64,000 bases of DNA from Paludibacter propionicigenes WB4 (GTDB taxonomy: Bacteria; Bacteroidota; Bacteroidia; Bacteroidales; Paludibacteraceae): NCBI RefSeq assembly GCF_000183135.1, contig NC_014734.1:1178001-1242000 (forward strand), in the 5' to 3' direction. Under the pieces are notes generated by a model that saw nothing but the letters and a program-made list of their open reading frames with translations, made no database searches and had not been told where the DNA came from. Each line of letters starts with the position of its first letter. Within the stretch, counting starts at the first letter, position 1. Made by a program: the position numbers and the translations under genes. This document shows positions 9,273 through 19,400 of the stretch, in pieces.

Positions 9273-9350
9273 TCTCTCTGTTATTATTAGTTGAAATTTT
9301 TGAAAGTTTTGTTGTAACCGCAAAACAAACATATTAAATAAATATTGAAA

Positions 9351-11327
9351 ATGAGCCCACTTGATTTAAACAAGGATCCTGAAATCGTACCAAGCGAAAC
9401 TCCTGAAGTTGCCGAAACTAAAGAAACTATTGAAGTAACTGAAAACAAAACAGTTGCTGAAACAGCTGAAGTTATTGAAGTTATTGAAGTACCTGAGGTA
9501 TCTGCTGATGCCGCGGTAACCGAAATTACGGAAGAGCCAGTTGCTGATAAAATTCAGGAAGAAAGTCCTGAGGAAGTAGTTACAGAGCAACCGATTGAAG
9601 AAAAATCTACTAAAATAGACTATAGTACAAGTACTAAAGCAGAGCTAGTTGACGCACTTAAGTTGCTAATCAACAAAGAAGTAGAATTGGTTAAGGACGA
9701 AGTGGAGCTTATCAAGCAATTATTTTACAAAAAGACCAAAGCTGAAATAGAAGAGCTAAAAAAATCATTTATTGAAGATGGTAACGAAGAAAATGAATTT
9801 TTAGCTCCAAAAGATGAGCTCGAAGAATCATTTAAAGCGCTGCTAAACACATTCAAAGCCAAAAAGGCAGCTCTATCAGCCCAGCTTGAAAAAGAAAAAG
9901 AAACGAACTTATTGAAAAAACAACATTTGCTAGGTCAAATGAAAGTTTTAGTAGAAAGTAATGATGACGTTTCTACGCATATTAATGAGTTCAGGGCTTT
10001 ACAGCAAAAATGGAAAACCATAGGTCAGGTTCCTGCAAGTGCCTCTACCGATTTGTGGAAACAGTATAATTTATATCAGGAATCATTCTGGGATCTGATT
10101 AAGATTAATAATGAACTAAGAGAATACGATTTCAAGAAAAATCTTGAATTAAAAACTGCATTATGTGAAGCGGCTGAAAAACTAGCTTCAGAAAATGATG
10201 TTATATCAGCTTTCCAACAATTACAAAAACTTCACGAAGAATGGCATGATTTAGGCCCTGTGGCCCGCGAAATACGAGAACAAATCTGGAGCCGTTTTAA
10301 AGAAGCATCAACTGCTATAAATAAAAAGCATCAATCTTACTTTGATTCAATCCGTAAGCTTGAAGATGAAAACTATGAAGCCAAAAATGCGTTATGCGAA
10401 AAAATTGAAGCTTTTGATTTCAGTAGTCTTAATAATTATAAAGCATGGGATGAAGCAACAAAAACGGTGTTGGCCTGGCAAGAAGAATGGAGAACAATTG
10501 GGTTTGCACCTCGCAAAGTAAATCAAAAAGTATTTGACAGATACCGCAAAGTATGCGATGCTTTCTTTGCAGCAAAAGCTGAATTTTACAAGGAAACTAA
10601 AAATGTATTGACCACCAATGCTGAAAAGAAAAAAGCCTTGTGCGAAAAAGCAGAAGAGCTAAAAGACAGCACTGAATGGAAAGAAACAGGAGATAAACTT
10701 ATTCAGCTCCAAAAAGAGTGGAAAACAGTAGGACCTGTTGCTAAAAAATATTCAGATGAGCTATGGAAACGTTTCATAGGCGCCTGCGATTATTTCTTTG
10801 AACAAAAAAACAAAAATACATCCGGACAACGAACTGTAGAAAATGAGAATCTAGCAAAAAAGAAAGAGCTCATTGACAGAATAAATGCTTTCGAAAAGAC
10901 AGAAAATCCCGGCGAATCAGTAACAGCCCTGCGTGCTATTATGGCCGAATGGAACACCATAGGACATGTGCCGTTCAAAGAAAAAGATAAAATCTACAAA
11001 GAATACAGAGATGCTGTTGACAAACAATTCGAAACTCTGAATGTGGATTCATCTAACCGCCGCATGGACTCATTCCGCAACAACTTGAAAGACATGAGTA
11101 CTAAAGGTGAAAACAAGCTATTCCGCGAACGTGAAAAGCTTATGCGCACCTACGAACATTTAAAATCAGAGATTGCAACTTACGAGAATAATATCGGATT
11201 TTTCTCTTCGAACTCAAAAAAAGGTGGTGGTTTGATTAAAGAAATGGAACGTAAAATTGAGACTCTGAAAGAAGAAAGTAAACTGATAGAGCAAAAAATC
11301 AATCTTATAGACGAAAACATTCAATAA
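9351..11327 (+). CDS. DUF349 repeat protein
   Basis: 658 residues from the ATG at 9351; an upstream TTG at 9345 is in frame but a less likely start. The first 95 residues are acidic and rich in Glu, Val and Thr (repeated EVIEV and ETKE runs), likely disordered. The rest is helical and contains five DUF349 units, each marked by an E/K-W-x-x-I/L-G-x-V/A-P motif at about residues 222, 298, 379, 457 and 533. A coiled-coil tail follows. DUF349 proteins are widespread in Bacteroidota, and no enzymatic function is established to my knowledge. It is cytoplasmic and monocistronic, ending at a terminator. Confidence 0.88.
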   Translation: MSPLDLNKDPEIVPSETPEVAETKETIEVTENKTVAETAEVIEVIEVPEVSADAAVTEITEEPVADKIQEESPEEVVTEQPIEEKSTKIDYSTSTKAELVDALKLLINKEVELVKDEVELIKQLFYKKTKAEIEELKKSFIEDGNEENEFLAPKDELEESFKALLNTFKAKKAALSAQLEKEKETNLLKKQHLLGQMKVLVESNDDVSTHINEFRALQQKWKTIGQVPASASTDLWKQYNLYQESFWDLIKINNELREYDFKKNLELKTALCEAAEKLASENDVISAFQQLQKLHEEWHDLGPVAREIREQIWSRFKEASTAINKKHQSYFDSIRKLEDENYEAKNALCEKIEAFDFSSLNNYKAWDEATKTVLAWQEEWRTIGFAPRKVNQKVFDRYRKVCDAFFAAKAEFYKETKNVLTTNAEKKKALCEKAEELKDSTEWKETGDKLIQLQKEWKTVGPVAKKYSDELWKRFIGACDYFFEQKNKNTSGQRTVENENLAKKKELIDRINAFEKTENPGESVTALRAIMAEWNTIGHVPFKEKDKIYKEYRDAVDKQFETLNVDSSNRRMDSFRNNLKDMSTKGENKLFREREKLMRTYEHLKSEIATYENNIGFFSSNSKKGGGLIKEMERKIETLKEESKLIEQKINLIDENIQ

Positions 11328-11345
11328 TAAAAATATAAATAGCAA

Positions 11346-11385
11346 AGAAACTCCCAAACTGAAAATTCAATTTGGGAGTTTCTCG
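11346..11385. terminator. intrinsic terminator between convergent genes
   Basis: A perfect 12-bp stem (gaaactcccaaa at 11347-11358 with 11371-11382) lies between the DUF349 gene and the convergent outer-membrane protein gene. It can act in both directions. Confidence 0.8.
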
Positions 11386-11401
11386 TTATACATATTCGCT
11401 A

Positions 11402-13723
11402 TCAATGTAACCGCTGGCGTTCTTCCGAGTTTTCTGACTTTGAAGAATATTTATACTTAGATCTTCCTATTTGATATTTTATGCTTATTCCAAAATAAGT
11501 ATCGTCAGCATCAAATACATTTAAATTCTGTCCCGACAGCACGGAATGCTGACGTGATGTCAACTGATTAAACAAGTCGTTCGCTGTAACTGTGCATGTA
11601 AGTGACTCCCGCAAAAAACTTCGTTGTAAGGAAAAATATAAATTCCAATATGGTTCATTATAACTCGTTGTCCAAGATCCTTTTCCATTATACTGATAAC
11701 CGATATCAAACAGAACCTTAGCCGGCAGTTTTATCGAATTCTGAAGTGTTATATTCTTTCCCGGAGTATTATTATTTCGTCTTACATTATTATCATCAAT
11801 ATAGGGATATGAACTGGTATAAAATAATCCGGACAATGTAATGCTCCACCAGGGTAACAACTGTTTGTTGAAAGTTAAAGAGGCAGTATAACGACCCACG
11901 TTATCTCCGTTTATAAAACGAACATCAGTGAGCTGTGGCTGCACTTCATCCTTATATACCATGAAATAAATGGGGTGTATAAGGTAACTATAACCAACCC
12001 TGAATGAAATGAAACTGAAAAATTTGCAGGATAACTGGAATGAATGTATATCCGTCGAAATTAAGTTGGGGTTGCCTTTTCGGTTAGTCAACGAATCTAC
12101 GTAAATGCTTGGGTCAAGTGCCGAAAAAGAAGGACGGGATATACGTTTACTGTATGAAATTCCGGTTGAGAAAGATTCGGAACAAGAATAGTTTATTGAC
12201 GCACTGGGAAATAAGCCAAACTGATTAGCATCTGAAAAAACAACATAATCTTTCTGTATTTTCCTGAAGGTTTTTTCGCCTCTTAAGCCGACTCTGAATT
12301 CAAGTTTATCATCCAACTTCATATTTAGAGAAGCATACGCAGAAAGGTTTTGTTCATCTGTCAGATAATGCTGATACAGATTGGTGCTACCTGTCATATC
12401 GGTGATGTCATTTCCTTTTATCCAGTAATATTTTGTCCCGATATCCAATAACATTGTCTTACTGAACGGTTTTGTATAATCGGCTTTTATCGAGTAAATT
12501 ACCGGCTTTCCTTTATTATAATTTTTATTCCAGAACGGCGGATTATTCTCATTACCTACAATTTGATTGTAAAAATTATTTGTGTTCTCCTTATTTCCAA
12601 TGGTATAGTCTGCTATCAGTTTAATATTCTGCCCCAACGAATCTATTTTACAATTATAACTTATAGTATTATTAGTTTGCCATGATTGTATAAATTTCTC
12701 CACATGCGTATTGAAATTATCGAATGCCGGGTTTGAGAAATACGAAAGTTGATTTCGGTTTATTTTACTAGCATCTGTATAATAGCCATTACTCTGAAAA
12801 ATAAGACTTTGGTTCTTTGCGATATCAATATCTACAGATAAACGATACGAAGTTTCTGAATCAAATGATACAGATTCTGCATGCGTTTCTAAATTATTAT
12901 TGACGGTTATAACACTGTAATTATCTTCAAAGGTTTTATTGTTCATTGTTGAATGATCAACATACAAGTTCGTTGTTATTTTTCCTGCTTTCAAGGCTCC
13001 TTCTATAAATTCGCTTACCGAACCTTTTCTTGACTGCGTAAAGTCACCTCCCAGACGTAACAGATATTGATCTGCTTTATCGAGCGTATTAATCAAAATA
13101 ACTGCATGTCCATCAGCATCATAAGCAGCTGATGGATTATCAATAATTTCGAGAGATTGTATATTTTTGGGATTGAGTATTCTAACCTCATTCATAGAAT
13201 GAACTTCTTTACCATCAATATAATATTTGGGTATCCCCTTGCCTGCTACGATAAGTTCACCTGATGTATCTCTAATCAGTCCGGGTGTCTTTTGAAGCAT
13301 GTCCGAGCCATTTAATGCATTGGACAATATGCTGTTTTCCACATTAATAATGATACGGTCAGCTGTACTTCGAATGGTGGGTTGCTGCGCTATGACAGTA
13401 ATTTCTTTTATGCAGTTAGGTTGTAACACAAGAGTAGGTAATGAAGTGACACCTAATCTTGTTTTCACTGTCTTTTTTAGAGCTGCATAGCCAAAAGAGG
13501 TAATTTTAATTATATATTCGTTGGGTTGTATATCCTTCAGTGTATAAATACCGTCAGTAAATGAGGTGCTTGAAATAGTTGAAGAATCAGATGGCGAGAT
13601 TAAAACAAGATTAAACTGGCTTACCGGTTGATTATCCGGGTCAACGACTTTTCCTGTTAAAACATTTTCAGATCGTGAAACTACGGCAAAAAGGCTAAGA
13701 ATAAAACAAACTAAAATTCTCAT
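11402..13723 (-). CDS. TonB-linked outer-membrane beta-barrel protein (CarboxypepD_reg-like, plug, OMP_b-brl_3 type)
   Basis: 773 residues. A signal peptide (1-18) is followed by a carboxypeptidase-regulatory-like Ig domain (ENVLTGKVVDPDNQPVSQFNLV). A plug-like domain comes next at about 110-215 (LNGSDMLQKTPGLIRDTSG, then LEIIDNPSAAYDADGH). The remainder is beta strands with alternating aromatics, as in OMP_b-brl_3 proteins related to TonB-dependent receptors. It is not a SusC protein, and no SusD partner is present, so the substrate is unknown. The final strand ends without an aromatic terminal residue. Two palindromes upstream (13743-13794) may control it. Confidence 0.85.
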   Translation of the reverse strand: MRILVCFILSLFAVVSRSENVLTGKVVDPDNQPVSQFNLVLISPSDSSTISSTSFTDGIYTLKDIQPNEYIIKITSFGYAALKKTVKTRLGVTSLPTLVLQPNCIKEITVIAQQPTIRSTADRIIINVENSILSNALNGSDMLQKTPGLIRDTSGELIVAGKGIPKYYIDGKEVHSMNEVRILNPKNIQSLEIIDNPSAAYDADGHAVILINTLDKADQYLLRLGGDFTQSRKGSVSEFIEGALKAGKITTNLYVDHSTMNNKTFEDNYSVITVNNNLETHAESVSFDSETSYRLSVDIDIAKNQSLIFQSNGYYTDASKINRNQLSYFSNPAFDNFNTHVEKFIQSWQTNNTISYNCKIDSLGQNIKLIADYTIGNKENTNNFYNQIVGNENNPPFWNKNYNKGKPVIYSIKADYTKPFSKTMLLDIGTKYYWIKGNDITDMTGSTNLYQHYLTDEQNLSAYASLNMKLDDKLEFRVGLRGEKTFRKIQKDYVVFSDANQFGLFPSASINYSCSESFSTGISYSKRISRPSFSALDPSIYVDSLTNRKGNPNLISTDIHSFQLSCKFFSFISFRVGYSYLIHPIYFMVYKDEVQPQLTDVRFINGDNVGRYTASLTFNKQLLPWWSITLSGLFYTSSYPYIDDNNVRRNNNTPGKNITLQNSIKLPAKVLFDIGYQYNGKGSWTTSYNEPYWNLYFSLQRSFLRESLTCTVTANDLFNQLTSRQHSVLSGQNLNVFDADDTYFGISIKYQIGRSKYKYSSKSENSEERQRLH

Positions 13724-13742
13724 GATTTTCTAATAAAAATTC

Positions 13743-13794
13743 GTAACACACTGTTACAACAATCTAGATATCGAAGAAATTCATATATATGAAT
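13743..13794 (-). promoter_or_regulatory. two palindromes upstream of the outer-membrane protein gene
   Basis: gtaacacactgttac (13743-13757) has 6-base arms, and attcatatatatgaat (13779-13794) is a perfect 16-bp palindrome. Both lie within 75 bases of the minus-strand start at 13723. They look like operator sites, but no regulator is identified. Confidence 0.35.
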
Positions 13795-13888
13795 CTCCAG
13801 CCGCCACAATTATTCATTAATAAACTATGCCGACAACATGTTTAGCTCATCGGTAATAAATAATTGAGAAGTCGTTTAAACAAAGAAA

Positions 13889-14137
13889 TTATTGCTTGTG
13901 TCTTTGGTATATCTCTTTTCGGATAGGACAATTACAGATTATGTACTTCCCAAAACTCATCTTGTAATGACAAATAATCTGACTGCATTTTACAATATGC
14001 ACTTTGCCATCAAGGCAACGTTCTACTCTACCATTTCTTCCAAAAAATTCGGTATGAGCTCTTAAACATTCGAAATTCTTACGACAATGAACGGTTTCTT
14101 TTAAAATTTTCTCATCTATTTCCATTTGACTTTTCAT
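13889..14137 (-). CDS. small Cys-rich protein of unknown function
   Basis: 82 residues with six Cys (residues 18, 24, 40, 51, 56, 69, 71 region) arranged as C-x5-C, then CSQIICHY and a terminal CNCPIRKEIY segment. The paired Cys/His spacing suggests a small metal-binding or disulfide-stabilised protein. No signal peptide is seen. I do not recognise a characterised family. It is transcribed away from the outer-membrane protein promoter region toward it, with no close operon partner. The start at 14137 uses ATG; a second ATG (Met5) is nearby. Confidence 0.6.
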   Translation of the reverse strand: MKSQMEIDEKILKETVHCRKNFECLRAHTEFFGRNGRVERCLDGKVHIVKCSQIICHYKMSFGKYIICNCPIRKEIYQRHKQ

Positions 14138-14445
14138 TTATTAGTATTATCTCAATACCGTTAGTATTGGCCGCAATGCCAATGATTAAAGTTTATGTCA
14201 GGTTTGTCAGAATTAGATCTACAGGAATCTAGCGAAAAACAGATCAGGGATGACCGATTATTTCTTATGTAAATTCACTTTTTTTGCACTCCAAAAATAA
14301 TACATATACTTAACATATACAAATTATTCTCAATAATCTTTTCAGCTAAAAGTATAAAGCACTGAAAACTAGCACATATTTTAAAAAAAATAAGGTCTTA
14401 TAGAAGAATTTCTATCAGACCTTATTACTATAAATTTAGTATATT
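14138..14445. other. intergenic region holding only the dnaJ terminator
   Basis: No convincing gene is present. The region is AT-rich, and its only clear structure is the terminator hairpin at 14389-14426. Confidence 0.6.
14381..14426 (-). terminator. intrinsic terminator of grpE-dnaJ
   Basis: aataaggtct (14389-14398) pairs with 14417-14426, continued by an inner 6-bp stem (14400-14405 with 14410-14415). On the minus strand the hairpin is followed by eight U residues, just past the dnaJ stop. Confidence 0.88.
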
Positions 14446-15597
14446 TTATTCAAACATGTTTCTAAAATGCGAGAAGAAATTACGAGAAGCTGAGGCATTC
14501 GGTTTTACGTTATCCGAATTTCCTAGTTTTTCCATAATTGTTTTTTCTTCTTTATTCAGATTTTCGGGAATATAAACCCCAATATTAACAAGTAAATCGC
14601 CAGTACCATAACGGTTCACATTAGGTAAACCTTTACCACGTAACCGAAGTACTTTACCCGGTTGAGTTCCGGGAGCAATGGTTACTTTTACTTTTCCTTC
14701 TACAGTCGGCACCTCCACCGAGCCACCTAAAGTAGCCATAGGAACCGTCAACAACAGGTTATATATTAAATCATTTTCGTCTCGAACCAGCTCTGGATGA
14801 GGTTCTTCCTCGATCAGTACCAATAAGTCACCGTTCACTCCTCCCCTGCGAGCCGCATTTCCTTTTCCACTAACTGAGAGTTGCATACCTTCCATTACAC
14901 CGGCAGGAATATTGATAGTAATTACTTCATCTTCGCGTACGACTCCGTCACCGTTACAATGAGTACACTTATCCTTAATAATTTTTCCATCGCCTCCACA
15001 GGTAGGACATTCGGCTGCAGTTTGCATTTGTCCTAAAATGGTATTCTGTACCCGCATCACGCGTCCCTGTCCATTACAAGTGGTACAAGTAGTGGTCGAT
15101 GATCCGTTGGCACCACCGGTTCCATTGCAATGTGTACAAGCAACCTGTTTTTTTACTTTAATTTTCTTTTCTACTCCGGATGCAATTTCTGCCAGAGTAA
15201 GCTTTACCTTCACTCTTAAATCAGAACCTTTACGCACCCGTTGTCCTCCACCGCGCTGACTTCCGCCAAAGCCGCCAAAACCGCCAAAGTGACCTCCGAA
15301 AATATCGCCAAAGTGAGAGAAAATATCGTCCATGTTCATACTTCCTCCACCGAATCCACCTCCGGCAGCACCACCTACACCTGCATGTCCATACTGGTCA
15401 TAGCGTTGACGTTTCTGGTCATCACTCAGTACTTCATAAGCCTCGGCAGCCTCTTTGAACTTTTCTTCTGATTCCTTATCGCCCGGATTTTTATCGGGGT
15501 GATACTGAATAGCTTTTTTGCGGTATGCCTTTTTTATCTCATCAGCAGAAGCAGATTTAGACACTCCAAGTATTTCGTAATAATCTCTTTTGGACAT
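14446..15597 (-). CDS. dnaJ: chaperone DnaJ
   Basis: 383 residues, a full type I Hsp40. The J domain (1-68) carries the HPD triad at 33-35, which stimulates DnaK ATPase. A Gly/Phe-rich linker covers about 75-115. The zinc-finger domain has four CxxCxGxG repeats ([32 protein letters not shown]). The C-terminal substrate-binding domains follow. It works with DnaK and GrpE in cytoplasmic protein folding. grpE lies 73 bases upstream on the same strand, so both are probably transcribed from the grpE promoter and end at the hairpin at 14389-14426. No dnaK is in the window. Confidence 0.98.
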   Translation of the reverse strand: MSKRDYYEILGVSKSASADEIKKAYRKKAIQYHPDKNPGDKESEEKFKEAAEAYEVLSDDQKRQRYDQYGHAGVGGAAGGGFGGGSMNMDDIFSHFGDIFGGHFGGFGGFGGSQRGGGQRVRKGSDLRVKVKLTLAEIASGVEKKIKVKKQVACTHCNGTGGANGSSTTTCTTCNGQGRVMRVQNTILGQMQTAAECPTCGGDGKIIKDKCTHCNGDGVVREDEVITINIPAGVMEGMQLSVSGKGNAARRGGVNGDLLVLIEEEPHPELVRDENDLIYNLLLTVPMATLGGSVEVPTVEGKVKVTIAPGTQPGKVLRLRGKGLPNVNRYGTGDLLVNIGVYIPENLNKEEKTIMEKLGNSDNVKPNASASRNFFSHFRNMFE

Positions 15598-15670
15598 ATT
15601 TTATTGTGATATATAATTTGATGCGATGATGTGATTATCAGTTTATCACAATCAATCTCATTAATAAAAA

Positions 15671-16252
15671 TTACTCTCCTACTACTACTTTTGAAAAACG
15701 AATTACTTTTTCATTCATAGTGTAACCCTTCGAAACACAATCTACAATCTTTCCTTTTAAATCTTCTGTTGGTGCAGGAAAAGTTGTGATTGCTTCATGA
15801 TATTCGGTATCAAAAACCTCGTTTTCAGTAGGAATGGCTTTTACTCCGTTTTGTGCCAAAAAAGCAATAAATTTTGAGTAAATCAAATCTACACCATCTT
15901 TTACAGCCTGTACATCTTCTGATGTTTCCATCGCTTTCAAGCCTCTCTCAAAATCATCGACCAACGGTAACATATCAACCAACACCTTTTCACTGGCTGT
16001 TTTCAACAAATCCATGCGTTCTTTCATGGTTCGTTTTCTATAGTTATCGAATTCGGCCATTAAACGCAGGTTTTTATCATTGAGTTCGGTACATTTCTGC
16101 GCCATCAATTCCAGTTCATCCACTATCTGATCGGCAGCCTGCTCTGTAGTTTCAGAAGCGGGGGTTGTTTCTGTCGTTTGAGTCTCCTGAGTTTCACAGC
16201 TGTTGTTTACTTCTTGTGTTTCTTCAGCTTGTTTCTTATTCTTCATATCCAT
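15671..16252 (-). CDS. grpE: nucleotide exchange factor GrpE
   Basis: 193 residues. The N-terminal 50 residues are acidic and Thr/Glu-rich, likely disordered. A long coiled coil follows (LMAQKCTELNDKNLRLMAEF, then DNYRKRTMKERMDLL). The C-terminal beta domain has the family motif FDTEYHEAI and ends VIRFSKVVVGE. It releases ADP from DnaK. Two near-adjacent ATGs exist (Met1 and Met3); the first is used here. The upstream region has a sigma-54-like element and a long inverted repeat, unlike other genes in the window. Confidence 0.97.
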   Translation of the reverse strand: MDMKNKKQAEETQEVNNSCETQETQTTETTPASETTEQAADQIVDELELMAQKCTELNDKNLRLMAEFDNYRKRTMKERMDLLKTASEKVLVDMLPLVDDFERGLKAMETSEDVQAVKDGVDLIYSKFIAFLAQNGVKAIPTENEVFDTEYHEAITTFPAPTEDLKGKIVDCVSKGYTMNEKVIRFSKVVVGE

Positions 16253-16316
16253 TTTATATGTTTACTGTGCTCTCAACAATTGGTAGTGAGAGTCCGGGTT
16301 CATCTGATTTTTTATT

Positions 16317-16399
16317 GTCAATAATTTTGCCAAAACACCCACTTTCCTTTTTTGGCAGAAATGAGGTGGCAGAATGTCATAAATATGTGTTTTATGACA
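16317..16399 (-). promoter_or_regulatory. sigma-54-like -24/-12 element and upstream inverted repeat before grpE
   Basis: On the minus strand, TGGCAAAATTATTGAC (16332-16317) has GG and the TTG of a -24/-12 promoter at exact spacing, with TTGC changed to TTGA. About 45 bases upstream lies a 9-base inverted repeat, TGTCATAAA-N7-TTTATGACA (16375-16399). Between them are two CTGCCA repeats. This resembles an activator site plus core promoter, or a heat-shock control region. The CIRCE/HrcA operator is absent. Confidence 0.4.
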
Positions 16400-16434
16400 A
16401 TAATCAGGACAAAATGAACAAGCCCACGCTGAAT

Positions 16435-19400
16435 TTATCGAACCAGCATGAATTTAAAGCTTACACCAAAATTGGTTGACGAAACTGGATAAGAAGATGA
16501 AATAAGTGGCGTGCTCGACTGACGATCATAGAATAACTGGATATTGAGTTTAGAGCTGAAAACATAGTCAGCCATAACCTTCAGCGTGTAAACTTTGTTA
16601 CCACTCGAGGCCTGTGTTATATTTTCTTCCACTTTGCGTAACAAGGTTTTAAGATCTTTATATGAAACATCGGCACTTAATTTCAAATCATTTTTAACCT
16701 TGGTTTGTTTGTCTGATTTCAACCGGAGAATAACATCAAAATCCTTGAGCGTATAACCCAGACCAACTACATATTCATTACTTCCGGTTTCAATAAGCTG
16801 TGTACTCGATAAATTCAATACCATGGTGCGTTGCTTACGGAACTCCAGTTTGCCGGTCATATTGTTTCCTTTTGTACTGTTTTTGAAAGCTACATTTAAA
16901 CCTATAAGTGGAACAAATTGTTCGGAAAGAGACACATCTGAAATATTGTAAGGTGAAGACGGTATGGCATTTAAATCACTTTGCACATCGCGAATATAGC
17001 CCAGTGCGGAGTTGTCACCATCCATACCTACCCAGGTAGAATATGAAGTGTAAGAACCTATGCTATACTTACAGGTATACGCATGCGTAAGACTTACTGA
17101 TTTAAAATGATTCTTTATCCATGGAATATTCGTCAGACCATCATAACTTGCTCGCCAGTTAGGCATAATGCTCAGTAATGAAAGAAACGGATTTGTACTC
17201 ACTGAATTTACATTACGCCCGGTGTATGCTGACAAAAATGCGGGAATAAGTACATCGGTAGAATTTAAATCATACGCTCCCAAAGTAGAATTATAGTCAG
17301 TACCTCCCAAATTATTCGCTTTCAAAAAGCCGGATTCAGGGTATCGGGTACCCACAAGTTTGCTGTTTAATCTGTCAGCTATTACTTTGCGATTAGCCAG
17401 AAATTTATCAAAAAGCTCTGATTTATAATTATTCTGAGCTGTGCCCATAGGTTTAAACGATGTGGACAAGGCCATAAGCGTGATGTTATAACTACCCGTA
17501 TAATTCAGCGGCATATCAGTGAACATGTACTGAATTGATGTGTTTTTTGCCTGATAACGTTTAGCATTCAATTCAATCTTGAAACCCGTGACCGGCTCTA
17601 AGTTGATTTTGATATCCAAGTCGGATGTATAAGCAAGGGTAGCCGGTGTCACCACGGTATCATTTGATACCAGCCAGTCTTTATCTTTCATACTCTTGAT
17701 GGTATTGATATCGGCAAATCCGAAAACAAAACCGTATCCGGGCGACATTACACCATCCACATTTTGCTGACCTAAGAAGTTTGGTTGGTATTTAAATCCG
17801 GGTAATACCATACTGTTGGACTCTCTGTAAGTAAATGTAACTTTTCTTACCATCATCAATGCCCTCACTGCAAAATCGAGGCTAGACTGCGCTCCTGACT
17901 GAACATTTGGATCGAGACTTACCAAAGTAAGCAGCACACTATCGGCTTTTAGCGTCGGCGTGATTTCAATGGTAGTAGCATTTTTTATCTTATAATTGAC
18001 CGGTATGGACTTCCCTGTTTTATCCACAGCAGTAAATTTAAACTTCTCACTACCCAATCTGTGATTGATCGTTAACGTCTTATTCCTTTCTAGATTCACA
18101 TTCTGAGTGTATGTTCTGGACTGAAACTTGGGTCTACCTAATGTTGACTGAGCACTGTATCGGCGGTTCACATCTTTCAGATACTTGGATTTATTGTAAA
18201 GATTTTCGAGATTAAAAGCTCCATCCAATTGCCATGCACCCATTGTAGTTGCTACATTACCTAAGTTAGTTGCACCCTCAATTTTTGCAGTCTTATTCCA
18301 TTTATAGTTGGAATTATAACTGGCATTTCCGGTAACCCAATCCATCATAGGAAGTTTGTCAATAGGAAGTTTCCACGATGCATTGAATACCTGCTGATAA
18401 TTATAGGGTTCTCCCAGTTTCTTAATATTTGACCAAACCGTATCTCTCCACGATTCATAGTATTGCTTGCCTATTTCGGGTGTAAGCCTCGGTTCTATAA
18501 TGCTTGCATTCATGGCTGTTTGGAGTTCCAGACTTATAGATTTAGTTAAGTCCCATTTAAGATTAAACTGCCTGTTCCACATAAAATCCCGGCTGGAATT
18601 CAAATCGAGTATGCCTGTTGAGTTTCCGCTTAAGTTCCGCAGTTTGACCTGCGAATACTGGCGGTTCATATCAGAGCTCATACTTAACGAAGTCGGCAAG
18701 TAATTGAAATTGAAATCCTTGATCAATCTCAATACAGGACTATTAAGCGCTTTTACATTTTTGAAAGGCTCAACAGGAGTTGGATTGAAGGAAAAACTAT
18801 AGTCAATCGTCCCTCTCTGATCTTTTATCAAATTACTTTCTACTTCAGGACTATGTTGATTCGTTTCGGTATAAGCATATGATATTGACACATTTGCCGG
18901 ATCATAAAACTTAGGTTTTTCGCTTTTAATGTTTACTTTGGCACCTGTTATATTAAAACTCTTGGATGTGCTGACAGTTTGGGACATTAATTTCAATGAA
19001 TCTTTAAACGTCTTGTTATCTGAATTATTCAAAGCATCCGAAAGCAAAACATCCTCATCAAGCGGATTATATTTAGGAGAAAGCGTTTCGTTGGAATAGG
19101 AGTAATATGCCGGTATTTTAAGTTTAGCCTTTTCTGGCAAAAATCTGCCTAATTCCAAAGCTGTTGAAAAGTTCACCTGATACAAATCATCAAGCCTTCT
19201 GGTGTTTACATTGCTCTCGATACCTCCATAGCCGGCAGTTTCTACTCTTCCTGACAGATTCATAGTCCCTACATCGGATAAACCAACAGCCACATTGGCC
19301 ATACCTGCCCAACCGCCCGATTCATCAAATTCGGACATACGCATCTCATTCACCCATATTTCGCCCGACTTGTTTGAACTACTGCGATTCCTGATACCAA

